Shown here in pieces: positions 11,558 to 21,836 of a stretch of 64,000 bases of DNA (within the stretch, counting starts at the first letter, position 1; each line of letters opens with the position of its first letter). The translations under genes were made by a program, and so were the position numbers. The notes below the pieces were generated by a model. The model was not told the origin of the DNA. It saw only the letters and a list, made by a program, of their open reading frames with translations, and did not search any database. This DNA comes from Paracamarosporium sp. OC-R06-R3. Lineage: Eukaryota > Ascomycota > Dothideomycetes > Pleosporales > Didymosphaeriaceae. The stretch covers positions 62,001 to 126,000 of the forward strand of contig JACVRA010000088.1 of the NCBI GenBank assembly GCA_019828545.1, given 5' to 3'.

Positions 11558-12107
11558 ATGCCATTCCTCGAAACGAGCACAGAATGGTACGAGCAGTCGT
11601 CCCTGCTGCTCAAGGCGCGGCCCACTACCGCAAGTTCCACCCACCACATCCCCCTCGCGCCTCCACTAACGTGCGCAGACACACGTAACCTCCAAATACA
11701 CCGTCCTGAAACCCACCGCGCGCAAAATCAAAAAGCAGCAAAAGTACCTCGAGAAGCGCGCCGCGCGCCCCGCAGACCCTTCACGGACGTCGTCAGAACC
11801 GCCGATCGCTGAGGGCGCGGAAGGACCAAAAGTGACGTTCGTGCTCAAGACGTACGATCCAGCTTCGGGCACATGCTTGCAATATCAGACTACGAAGGCG
11901 GCAGAGGTCGGTAGATTGGTTGGGAGCTTGGGGAGATTAGGGAGACATATGGCTGCGCTGCCGGAGGCGATTGAGGATTTGAGTGCGCCGGCTGATGCGA
12001 CGGGTATTTCGACGCCGAAGGTGGAAGAGGATGTGAAGGTGGGTGGGGTCCCGGCTGAGCCGAAGGCGGGAGGTGGTGGCAAGAAGAAAAAGAAGGGGAA
12101 GAAATGA
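11558..12107 (+). CDS. SRP21: Signal recognition particle SRP9/SRP21 subunit
   Basis: Exons 11558-11629 and 11679-12107 give 166 residues. The intron is 49 bases and starts with GC (GCAAGT) rather than GT, with a CTAAC branch site and CAG end; only this splice joins the conserved N-terminal segment EQSSLLLKARPTT to THVTSKYTVLKP in frame. This matches the start of the SRP9-21 domain, which binds the Alu portion of SRP RNA and helps slow elongation during targeting to the ER. The domain continues to about residue 120, and the tail is Gly/Lys-rich (GGGGKKKKKGKK), as is usual for fungal SRP21. Symbol follows the yeast name. Confidence 0.88.
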
Positions 12108-12436
12108 GCGGTGCGAGATGCGATGAGTACAGGAACATAAAAAGCGCATTGCGGGTTGATTATATCACTGAGGAAGATTTGAGGATGACAGCAAGGGAGC
12201 CAACGCCGTGGGATACCGAGATCCTGGGCTGTTACAGGTGCAGAGTGGAAGCTATTATGAAGCATATGGGAATGATTGGCATGAAATATAGCAGAACGAT
12301 ATGACAGATCGATCATATCGATGGCAGCCAGATGCCCAACAATTACCAAAAATCAACGGAGACACCAATCTCCAGATTCCAACGCTCACCAAACTCACTC
12401 TACATACCACACCCAACACTCGCCCCGCTAACACGC

Positions 12437-13041
12437 TTAGCTAATCTCAACAACCTCGCCCTCATCCTCAGACTCGCTATCCCAATGCCTCACACGTCGA
12501 CGACGCAAGACAAAATCCTCAGCCCCTGCTCGATACTTAGCACTACAAACACATACCAATTCGTACCAACGAACTTACTGCGTATCTCATCCTCGTCATC
12601 CTCGTCCTTGTTTCCGTCCTCATCTTTCCTGCTACACATAGTAGCTACTCCGTGGCGCCTCATCTTCTCCCGCTCACGCTGCATCTCGGACTGCACTTCC
12701 TGTCTGTCGATCTCCTGCCACTCATCGATTTCCTCTGACGATCGTGCGAACTCCATTATAATGCTCATTTTACTCTTCGTATTTTTCTTGCTCCCGTGGA
12801 CGATGTATTTCACTGGGTTGGTGACGAAGTTAAGGGTGCTGAAGAGTGTGAATAGTACGACCTTGGGGACGGCGGTGATGGATCGTGTGGGTATCGCGGA
12901 GATTGCTGTGGCTGATGTGGATAGACTGGGTGCGGTGGATTTGGAGATCATGGTCGTTGTAGACTTGGAGAGGGTGGTCTTGAAGGGTCTCCCCTTTGAA
13001 GGAGGGGTCGCGCCCGTACTTTGGGTGCAGTTTGCTGCCAT
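12437..13041 (-). CDS. Small single-pass membrane protein, unknown function
   Basis: Exons 12579-13041 and 12437-12525 give 183 residues; the 53-base intron (GTAAGT donor, GAGCAG acceptor) is supported because it extends the frame into a natural acidic end, SESEDEGEVVEIS. The N-terminal 60 residues are Ser/Thr/Lys/Arg-rich, then comes one hydrophobic segment around VPKVVLFTLFSTLNFV (about residues 59-75), then a charged helical part with many Glu/Gln/Arg and a second acidic patch. The basic N-terminus could be a mitochondrial presequence, but this is only a guess. It overlaps nothing and is convergent with SRP21. No family recognised. Confidence 0.6.
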
Positions 13042-14021
13042 GGCAGATATAACAACCGGTGAGCTGGAATGAAGTCGTAGTGCTGTGGTCAGTCGAGTGT
13101 AGTCGATATCCTATGCTCGGTCGATCGACTCGGAATCGATGCGCGGAGATAACACGGAGGGTTGATCGTGCAGTCTCGAGTGAGAGGTGTTTAGGGAGGC
13201 ATAGACAGGTTGAAAGAGAATGCGGGTAACCTGGATGCGAATAACCAAGCCCTATTCAGACGTCTCTCAAAGACTTGGTACGTTTCGTCTTGTGAGTATG
13301 GAGTTGGTATTCTTGTCACTGTCTTGTCTCGCAACTCAATATCGGCATAAACGTACACATTAATAGTGGAGTTGGAGGTTCTTGACAATAAAAATATTAT
13401 ATGATGCTATGATTCTGCTCCGAATGGTGCGTTTAACTGCGTATTCATTGACCCGGGGCACGCACGGTCACATGATCTGTACTTTACGCCAACGGTTACA
13501 ATTAGAGAAGCATGAGTAAGCGCACATTAAGATTGTTCTACAAAATGACTGCAGATGCACCGCTAACATCTAACGTCCTGGGCATCTCTAACTACGCCCA
13601 TCAGTAGCCCTCTCTTGAAGGTCAAATGTTATTATCGTTATGATCGTAAACTTTCAGTGTCGTTCAGCACTGACTGATATCGTGTGAAATGACATACACC
13701 AAATGTCCTTTGCCACAGAGAATATATTAAGCCACGAACGATGAGAAACAGGGCTTGGGATCCCATCAACACCTACACCAGTGACATGGCACCTGCGCGG
13801 CGCATCTCGGGGCACCCGACCCCCTACAACAACTTCTTCAGCGTGAGCCGCATCTTTTCGCTTCTGCCATAAGAATACCGAGCTCCCCCCTCTCTTTTCT
13901 GACTCTTTCGCACCTCTCTTGTCCAATAACATCCCACCTACGACCCTCCTTGGCAAACTCAGCCTTGAGCGAACGCACCGACCTTTTGCCCTTTCGCAGC
14001 TGCCTGCAGTTGCCCTCCGCG
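13042..14021. promoter_or_regulatory. Divergent intergenic region
   Basis: A 980-base spacer between the small membrane protein gene (minus) and the zinc-finger gene (plus); it must carry both promoters. No other gene seen. Confidence 0.4.
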
Positions 14022-15299
14022 ATGGACGAATCGGACCCTGCCAACTTTCAGTTCGAATACGACATCGACGACGCGATCTACCAGTTCTGTCAGCAGTACC
14101 CGGACGGGGCCAACGCATCGGGTTCAGGCGCCAATCAGGTCGCGCCTGACGACCGGTGAGTTAAAAAAAAAAAGACAGGGGCTGATGAAGGGCAAATTGT
14201 GCACACAGTCCAGCTGAACATAAGGCTCTGCGAAATTCACTATATCTCGAGACACCGTCTTCGGGGTACGCCACCCACGTGCACGCCTCCATCTTTCCGA
14301 TCAACACACATCAATGCAGCCTGCCGACTGCATTGAACGATCAAGAATCTAGAGTATCAAACTCTCCAAACCTTAACGCGTCCGGAAATTTCCGATTTCA
14401 GAGTGGATGTGTCGTTCTCGAAGACAAATCCCAGAATGCAAACGCGGGAAAGTATGTGATAATCAGTCAAGGACCGTTATCCATCCATTAACTTCTCTAG
14501 GGTTGCCAAAAAGGACACTGAGATCAGATGTGAATATCCTGGTTGTAGTTACCGCGGCTCTTTCAACCGAAAACATGACCTTCAACGACACATGAACAAA
14601 CACCAGAACAGTTCAAAAGAAAAATGTCCTTTGGAGTTTTGTGACCGATATTTCTATCGATATGACAAACTTCTACACCATCTCCGAAACATGCACGAAG
14701 ATACCGAGGAGGCTATTTGTCCGGTTTTGCAATGCACCATGCGTGTGCCTTTCCTACTTCTTCAAATCCATGTGTCGAGGCACGACTACTGGCGTAAAGA
14801 TAGATCTATCGCCGATAAAGTGTCCACGCTACTTGAACATAGCCTCAGGAGCTGCCCAATCCCATCATGCAAACACAGAACAAAGAAGCTTCAAATGGAA
14901 AGTTTGCAGCAGCATCTACGAAAACATAAGGCAAGCGATCGTATCGATAATAGTGGTGTCATATTGGCCGCTGGATACCATTCCGAGAGCGTAGAAGTGA
15001 TCTGTCCGGTGTGCAAGACTCAGCTACCTACTCATTCGGACTTTGAAACCCATTTCGAGAATGAGCATATATTTCTAAATGCGGATATGGCTTCAAAACT
15101 CCTTTGGGTAAGGAAAGAGCAGTGGAGGAATGAGCCGCTACGTACTGATTGGGCAAAACTTTTCAATATCGAGCTAGATTCTCACATATCGAACCTTCGG
15201 CCTTATAGCGACTATGCCTCTCACGCATTTGACGTTCTCAGGCTTTGGCCCGAATTTCGGCAGCATCCTCTATTCGATAAATATATGCCCAAGAGGTAG
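14022..15299 (+). CDS. C2H2 zinc-finger protein, five fingers
   Basis: Exons 14022-14155, 14209-14451 and 14501-15299 join in frame to 391 residues; donors are GTGAGT and GTATGT. The N-terminus is acidic (MDESDPANFQFEYDIDD), as in an activation region. Fingers or finger-like units begin at CEYPGCSY, CPLEFCDR, CPVLQCTM, CPIPSCKH and CPVCKTQL; the first three are in tandem from about residue 134. Spacing in fingers 3 and 4 is slightly irregular. The C-terminal 70 residues (LLWVRKEQWRNEP onward) have no recognised domain. Probably a sequence-specific DNA-binding regulator, targets unknown. The second exon encodes a Ser/Asn/Pro-rich, probably disordered linker. Confidence 0.82.
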
Positions 15300-16029
15300 A
15301 AGTGGAAACCATGGTGAATTGATAAGGGTAGGTTGTTTGATTGCGACAGTAGTCATCTTGATCAATACTGACAAGTTGCTAGAGGACCTGGAGTTTGAAG
15401 AACCTACGCCCTCTGCCGTTATCTTCTGAGTGGCCTGAATTTGACAACGGGCTTGTTACTTTTGCCTTGTCAACACGAGTTGAGCGTCAACACTGTTTGT
15501 TCTGTCAAATTCAGATTACTTCTAATCGTTGTCGTGGGTTGGTTCCAGCGCGTCGTAAGTCAACTTTGGAACAATCGTTCATTCTTTCTCTCTAGTTTTT
15601 GAAATATGTTCGCTGCGATTACTGTCTTTACTGGTTCCATTTTCCTTTCTTTTTTCTTTGCAACGCTCCTTTGATGTATGGTATTGAAATTGCAAGGAGA
15701 TTTGTTCATGGCAATCACGGTCTTTACTGTTCTCGGTCTCTTTGATGTCTGTGACGCTTATTTGAGATGCAAGTACACGGTAGCTATCTCTTAATACAAG
15801 ACATTTCGTGAAATATCTGCACCACTCCAAAGCCTATGATGTGTGCACAATTACATGTCAATGCATATTGATTATATGCTAGTAGCTATTTGTACCAATA
15901 CAGCAAGACCATGCCTTGCAATTCCTTTTCATAATCCTTGATCGTTTCATTCCGAGACCCAATGCCCAAACCGAAAGAAGAACGCCGTCGCTATGCAATG
16001 TTAAAAACGGTGTTTCACCCATGCTTTTC
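15300..16029. other. Convergent 3' spacer
   Basis: 730 bases between two gene ends, with pyrimidine-rich and AT-rich tracts (about 15,590-15,670) that fit polyadenylation regions. No gene recognised. Confidence 0.4.
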
Positions 16030-17106
16030 TCACAAGCCAAATGTGACAGCAACCATAACAGCTACGACCACCGCTACTACGCTCCCATCTCTCCTTATCG
16101 CAGCACTCGAATCACTCTCCTCAGCATCCTCATTAGGCTGATTCGTCGTAACACTCTTCCTCCCCGTCGCACTGCTCACTCCGTTCGCGGCATCCACGCT
16201 CTCAATCGCAGGCCCAACGTTGAAGAAATCAACAAGCACAAAGTTCGGCGCCTTGCTATACACACTCGTGCAGTTATCGATGCGCGAACCCAGCGATCCG
16301 AGCCCAGTCTCCGCATTCGTAACGTTAACGTACGTATCGTTGGGCTGCTGGATGCCGAACAGCTGCGTGCTGTACAGGAAGTGGTTCATGAGGAACATGC
16401 GGCCGCCGGTCGACGACGTGGATAGGCCTTTGGGTCGGTTAGGCGTGCAGGTGTAGTTCGTCGGGCTCTCGTTTTCGTAGTCGTTCTCGAAGATAAAGGT
16501 GAATTCGTCCATTAGGTACGCATACTGCGAGCTAGTGTCGGAAAGGGACGCGACGAAGGTCATCAGGCGTGTGCCGTTGGAGATAAGGGAGTCTAGCGTG
16601 GGCCATGTTTTGGGGACCGTGGAGGCCGAGGGCGGCGTGTATGCGTAGTCGTCGATGCCTGATGATTCGAATTGCGCGCCGAGGTCTGAGGCTCCGGCGT
16701 TGTCTGAGTTGACGAGCAATAGTGTGACGACTTCGTTCTCGTTGTTGTCCATCCATGTCTTGATTTCTTTCAGCCAATCTGATAGGCTACCCATGTCGAG
16801 CAGGTCGCATGTGCTATGGCAAAGACGCCATTTATCTGCTCCGCTTCCGGAATCACTTTTGTGGACTTGGGCGGAGAGAAGGCGCACACCGGCGTCGAGT
16901 TGGACTGTCGAGTTGTAGTATTGGTTGCCGGATGTGGAGAAGGACGTTGATTTGTCGCGCAGGAAGGGCGAGTCGTGCGCGCCGAGATGTGTGATGTTGT
17001 TGTAAGCTTTGTTACATAATGATGGAGAGTTGTTGCATGCTGTTTGTGCTGATGCAGTGGCGGAGAGTAGGAGGGCTGAAGCCTGGAGAAGACTTCTGAA
17101 AAACAT
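16030..17106 (-). CDS. GPI-anchored PLC-like phosphodiesterase
   Basis: Single exon of 358 residues from MFFRSLLQASALLLSATASA, which is a good signal peptide; an ATG 13 codons upstream is also in frame but would bury it. The body resembles a TIM-barrel PLC-like phosphodiesterase (PI-PLC X-type superfamily): the first catalytic His sits in LGAHDSPF (about residue 43) and the second in SAQVHKSD (about residue 82); the substrate-strand region WLKEIKTWMDNNENEVVTL follows. Many N-glycosylation sequons are present. The C-terminus is Ser-rich then hydrophobic (VVAVVVAVMVAVTFGL), which fits GPI attachment. Expected location is the plasma membrane or wall. Substrate unknown. Confidence 0.85.
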   Translation of the reverse strand: MFFRSLLQASALLLSATASAQTACNNSPSLCNKAYNNITHLGAHDSPFLRDKSTSFSTSGNQYYNSTVQLDAGVRLLSAQVHKSDSGSGADKWRLCHSTCDLLDMGSLSDWLKEIKTWMDNNENEVVTLLLVNSDNAGASDLGAQFESSGIDDYAYTPPSASTVPKTWPTLDSLISNGTRLMTFVASLSDTSSQYAYLMDEFTFIFENDYENESPTNYTCTPNRPKGLSTSSTGGRMFLMNHFLYSTQLFGIQQPNDTYVNVTNAETGLGSLGSRIDNCTSVYSKAPNFVLVDFFNVGPAIESVDAANGVSSATGRKSVTTNQPNEDAEESDSSAAIRRDGSVVAVVVAVMVAVTFGL

Positions 17107-17965
17107 GCTGTTAAGCTGTGTAATGTGTAGTGCACCGTTCAACAACCAAACTCAATTCAGCTCCACTATAATGAGGTTTATGCAGCGAGAGTAGACGTCT
17201 TTAACAACGAAGTACTGGAGCGACAGTGGCGAGATTTAACGTTGATGGCGCTGTCAAAGAGCAAACAATGCGAGAAAATACCCCAGACCAAACAGCAGCA
17301 CGGCACAATCTTAAAGGCTTACCCGTCTGTCAGCGGCAAACACAAAGTGGCTGGCCTTTTTCCCAAGAGCAGTCTTCTGTGGAGCCGCACGGTGGCAGGT
17401 GCATGCGAGACGCCTCTGCACCGCCCCCGAGACACTTAGCCAGTCTCAAGCGTCGTCAGCTTTGCCTGCCGGCCTCACCTAGCCACCTCTGAAACTCGTA
17501 GCGAGCGAGCATCAATGCTCTAAGAATAGGCGGCGTGACGTCGCCCCGCCATTGGGACAATGTTTCGTGGACCCATGTGGAGCGAGACGCGTTGTGTGAG
17601 GGATTGTGTGATGTCAGGCGAAGCGTGGAGGAGAGACCCTGGTCGGCTGGCCGAGCGACGCTCGGCGATGCGGGCTGCCGTGGCGATCCTCAGCCTTGTT
17701 ATGCGCCGCGCCTGTTTTCGCGTGGAGTGGGCGAGCCTGTTGCGACGCGTTGTGGTGGTATTGATCTGAAGTGCGCAAAACTGGCCCACTCTTGAACGTT
17801 TGTTGTTTTGGAACTTTCATCTTTCCGAGAGTCTTGTCAACCATCGTTCGCCCACCTGCCACCGCGCTCACTCAGCCCAGCCACTCCGCCCACATCGCGC
17901 ACTCAGCTCTCGCACTTACACGTACGGGTACCCGCTCCACGATATTGAATCCTGCGCCTCCAAAC
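17107..17965. promoter_or_regulatory. Divergent intergenic region, PLC-like / calycin-like
   Basis: An 859-base spacer that must contain both promoters. GC-rich from 17,520 to 17,700. Open frames here have no family resemblance. Confidence 0.4.
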
Positions 17966-18553
17966 ATGGTTACCCTACGCGCACCGTCCAGCCTTCCTAC
18001 AACTGAATCCTCTCCATCCATCCCGCCACCAGCCCTGCAATGGCTCTCGGGCCCATGGAACGTAACGCATTCTACACTGCCCATGTGGAAAAAGAACAAG
18101 AACGTCGTAATCACCTACACGCCCATCCCGTCCACGTCCCCGGCACATATCGATGACTTGGTCACGTACCAGCCCATATCCTCCACTTCTAAAAAGACGG
18201 TGCACGGCGTGGACAAGCCCTTCTCGGTGCCAAACACTGCTGCGGGAGAGAATGCGGACAGCGCGAGCCTGGCCTATAATTGGAGGGGGAAGGGCTGGTT
18301 GATGATCGCAAGTTCTAAGTGGGAGATACTAGCCTACGGCGATGAAGAGGGCACGGACAACGCGTACGTTGTCACGTTCTTTGCGAAGACATTGTTCACA
18401 CCCGCGGGAGTAGACGTGTATTCCAGGAAGGGCGTGCTGAAGGCGGAGACAGTAGAGGCGATCAAGGCAGGGTTGGCGGGCCTGGGCGGTAAAGTTGCAG
18501 ATCTGGCAGCCGAGCTATTTGAGGTTGCTATGGATGAAGACAGAAAGATGTGA
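17966..18553 (+). CDS. Calycin/lipocalin-like beta-barrel protein
   Basis: Single exon of 195 residues. The first ATG that leaves a conserved-looking N-terminus is at 17966; the frame is open upstream but has no good start. The motif LQWLSGPWNVTHSTLPMW is followed by alternating beta-strand-like segments (VVITYTPI, SLAYNWRGKGWLMIASSKWEIL, NAYVVTFFAKT), as expected for small beta-barrel proteins of the calycin superfamily that bind hydrophobic ligands. No signal peptide, so probably cytosolic. The C-terminal 35 residues form a predicted helix. Assignment is by general fold resemblance, not a specific family. Confidence 0.65.
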   Translation: MVTLRAPSSLPTTESSPSIPPPALQWLSGPWNVTHSTLPMWKKNKNVVITYTPIPSTSPAHIDDLVTYQPISSTSKKTVHGVDKPFSVPNTAAGENADSASLAYNWRGKGWLMIASSKWEILAYGDEEGTDNAYVVTFFAKTLFTPAGVDVYSRKGVLKAETVEAIKAGLAGLGGKVADLAAELFEVAMDEDRKM

Positions 18554-20093
18554 AGAGCGTAGCGCGCGCGACTGTGCTTTCTATGTTCCGGATGATACCC
18601 CTGTCGCGTTTGTGGCTGTAGTGTATAATCGTAATATAATGAATCTTTCTGCACCTTTTACCCGATCCGGATGCCCGTACATCACTCCTCGCATATGCAC
18701 CGATGAAATTGTGAAAGCACTCAACATCCTCCAGTTCGTCTCACACAGCTTATCGCATAATTCCAGAACAGATTCTCTGTCACCATTGCCAACTCCACAC
18801 CCAAACAGTTCATCACGTTCTTGCAAATGGTCACCATATACATGTTCATCCATTCAGGTTCGTCCGCATCCGTAGTGAGCCAGAGCTAAGACCAGGACGA
18901 AGAAAAGCCCTCGAAGATGCTAGGATAGAAGTACTTATAGCAGAATGACATACTGGATGTTGTGTTCGGTGTCAGGATCCGTCATTCTCCACCAGGACTC
19001 AGTATATCGGATTCGCAATAACATTACGATGCGGCATGCTTCCCCACCAAGTGCACTATATTACAACACCTCCTTCATGGCTTCTGCGGATAAGGAAGCC
19101 ACTTTACAACACTCTAATTTACGTACGCCATCCGCGCTAAATTACGCTTTGCGATCGCTCCTCTAACCCCATTCTCAAGGTGTGAAGAATACAGGTATTG
19201 CTCAATACTATTAAGAGCATCTTACGCTGAGGCACTCTCTCGGAGATCCTATGAATCTCCTACGGGCCACACCCAGCCCCCCTCCGTTACGATCATGTAC
19301 ACCAGCGGCAACAATACGAAAATCTAAACCTTATTCCCTCTCAAATCAGCGAAGCTTAGATGACCCTAACTCAGTAGGTCCACCTTTCCTACTCCACCCT
19401 CGTCACGACCCCGTCTTTCTCCCAACCCCGACACCATACCTCAACCTAGTTCAACCCACTAAATCCCCACTAACCCACCTATCCCAACCTCCCATCCCAC
19501 CTCCACCTCCGCCCCATCCCCATACCAACCCCCAAACCAAGCCCCTGTCATAAATACTAACAAACCACACAGCGTCTCAAATTAAATCTTGAAAGTTGAA
19601 CTTCTGCTTCAGCACCCAGGTAGAAAGATACCCCGTTACATACAGAAGAGATATTTGTCCCTTTCCTATGAATGTGGATAGTGTCAGAGAAAATGAATTC
19701 ATTGATGTGCATTTTCTGTGAATGAAACAGGATGATAGAACGTAGAATTAGTTGACCTCTCGACTTACTAGGCTAGCGCACTCAGGGATTCCATGCAGTT
19801 CATCAACCATCCCCTAACAACCGCCGGTCTATGCATGGTCTCAGGAGAACCTGTAAGAGAGGAATAAGAGTGCTGGAGTAAGTACTGTGAAGTACGGTAA
19901 GAAGAGGTTAAACTCAGTAGGCAAAAAAACCAAAATCCTGATTAGCATTAAGAAAATTGGGTATTAGAGTGTACGAGAGCGCCTTCTATGCGTTGTAGTA
20001 TGAAGGTGAAGAGTCAGATACGATACGCAAGTCCCCATAACAGCGCGTACGAAGTTGACTCCAGAGAAGTTTCCCATCCCATCTTATCTCATT
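18554..20093. other. 1.5-kb convergent spacer without a gene
   Basis: It lies between the 3' ends of the calycin-like and F-box-like genes. There is a strongly C-rich stretch at about 19,380-19,550. No coding signal, tRNA or repeat was recognised. Confidence 0.45.
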
Positions 20094-21404
20094 CTACTGC
20101 GCCTTCATCAAAATTCCCGTCTCCATCGGCCTCTTTAGCATCCACTTCCCCTTCGGCCTGTTAACTAACAGCGGCGCATCCAGACCCTCCCAATTATGGT
20201 ACATGTTCCTGTCCGCCTCGACATGCGGCTTGAGATTCTTCGGGCAGGAGTCGCCGTCCCCGTTTAGCTGGTGCACCCAGTAGCGTAAATTCGCGACATC
20301 GTCGACTGCAAGTTCGCTCACGTCCGCCCAGTCCGCCTCCTTGGTCTCCGCCTTGTGTGCGTCTAGAGGCACAATGTCGAAACAGTGGCCCCGCCAGCGT
20401 CCATCGTGGAATCCGAAGACGAGCTCGTGGTGGGATGGCAAGTCCGAGTGGCACGTAAGGACCAGGAAGATTTGTGCAAATGTCAGGGGGCTTGTGTCGA
20501 AGGGGTCGTCAGGGAGTGGGAGAGTGGTAGGTGCCTTTCCCGGCGCTGTCTTCGAAGTGAACGGCTTCAACATCCGGGAGAATGTGGATGATCTAGAGGG
20601 CATCTTTGGACGGGCGTTCTCTGAGGATTTCCGTGCCGAGGGCTGCAGTTTGTCTGAGCGGATGAACTCGGATGTCGTCAGGTTGCGGAGGACCCAGATC
20701 CGGTCTTGGGGGTACTTGTTAAAGAAGAGGTCGCCTTCGATATTGCTCCAGTCATTTTCCGTCAGGCTTTCCCAGCCCACAGCTCCAGACCGCGAAAGCC
20801 ACCGCGCGGTATCCAGCACTTCAGTCCAGCACTGCGCAGCCGTCGTCGTCACATCCGACAACCGGCGTTCGTCGACGTTATACGTCTCCAGAAAGTCCGG
20901 GGCGTTCGTCACGGCCGGCCGCCTGTCCCACACCGACCGGCACTGGAACACGTCGTCGTCGGACGTGGGGATGTACCCGTAGAACCCGACCTCTTTCCCG
21001 ACCCACATGCCCACGAACTGCTCGTGCTCAGCATGCACGAGCCGCAACACATAGGCCCAGATGGCGGGCGAGGAGAATCCCCAGGCCAGGACGTCCCGCT
21101 TGTCGTGGATGTAGTTGAGGATCTGGTCGAGCAGCTCATTCGGCAGGCGTTCCATGGGCGCCGGAGCGCTACCCCGCTCGGGGAGATACGCCTGTGCGAA
21201 CGGCGCGTCTTCCACGGGGCGCGCGATGGACGTCCAGAGCCACGGCGCGGACCCGATCCAGCGAGGACTCTCCTTGGAGAACATCTGCAGTAGGCCTGCG
21301 TTGCTTGGCGTGGGGCACTGGAATGCGTCCGCCTCATGGCTCAGCAGGAAGAAGCTCCCCGGGAAGTTTAGTCCTCGCGTGGTACTGGGAGGGGAGGAGA
21401 CCAT
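20094..21404 (-). CDS. F-box-like protein
   Basis: Single exon of 436 residues. An F-box-like segment, MERLPNELLDQILNYI, begins near residue 84 and is followed by KRDVLAWGFSSPAIWAYVLRLVH, the usual second half of the motif. F-box proteins recruit substrates to SCF ubiquitin ligases through Skp1. The rest has a Ser/Lys-rich linker (about residues 255-295) and a Trp-rich C-terminal part (DGRWRGHCFDIVPLD, NLRYWVHQLNGDGDSC) with no recognised substrate-binding repeat. The N-terminal 80 residues before the F-box are typical of a fungal lineage-specific group. Substrate unknown. Confidence 0.75.
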   Translation of the reverse strand: MVSSPPSTTRGLNFPGSFFLLSHEADAFQCPTPSNAGLLQMFSKESPRWIGSAPWLWTSIARPVEDAPFAQAYLPERGSAPAPMERLPNELLDQILNYIHDKRDVLAWGFSSPAIWAYVLRLVHAEHEQFVGMWVGKEVGFYGYIPTSDDDVFQCRSVWDRRPAVTNAPDFLETYNVDERRLSDVTTTAAQCWTEVLDTARWLSRSGAVGWESLTENDWSNIEGDLFFNKYPQDRIWVLRNLTTSEFIRSDKLQPSARKSSENARPKMPSRSSTFSRMLKPFTSKTAPGKAPTTLPLPDDPFDTSPLTFAQIFLVLTCHSDLPSHHELVFGFHDGRWRGHCFDIVPLDAHKAETKEADWADVSELAVDDVANLRYWVHQLNGDGDSCPKNLKPHVEADRNMYHNWEGLDAPLLVNRPKGKWMLKRPMETGILMKAQ

Positions 21405-21836
21405 CTTGAAACTCCTGGTCGATGCAAGTTGTACAGGGCACGCTCACGTTCGTGCGATATCATGAGATATGGCAGCTTCACCGCCTCGGAATTAGTTGGG
21501 AGCGTAGCGTGTGGAGGCGATGGCTTTACATCCAATGGATGTTAGCGTCTTGGCGATGGTTTACCTCACGCAGAAGTATTGGGGGCAGTGGCAGTGCTAA
21601 CGATGGCGAATAGGACGTGAGTGAGGAGTGGACTGTAAAAATAAATATGCAATGTGCTAACCATGTTCATGAATGCTTTTTGCCCATCCAGATACATCCC
21701 CCTATGCCCCCAACGCCACGCTAAAAATCAGGGTATACAAGCTGCGCACGTAATGCCAAAACTCCCACCTATACTCGTAGCATCGACTCCTATAGTCGTT
21801 GGAAAGTGCGTTCTGAGGGGCTACACCGCCCTATGT
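21405..21836. other. Spacer between F-box-like gene and CDT2
   Basis: 432 bases between tandem minus-strand genes; it must hold the F-box gene promoter and the CDT2 3' end. No specific element seen. Confidence 0.4.

Noticed and set aside
12332..13072. 246-codon plus-strand frame over the small membrane protein gene
   Set aside because: Leu/Ser-rich antisense reading; the minus strand has introns and a coherent protein.
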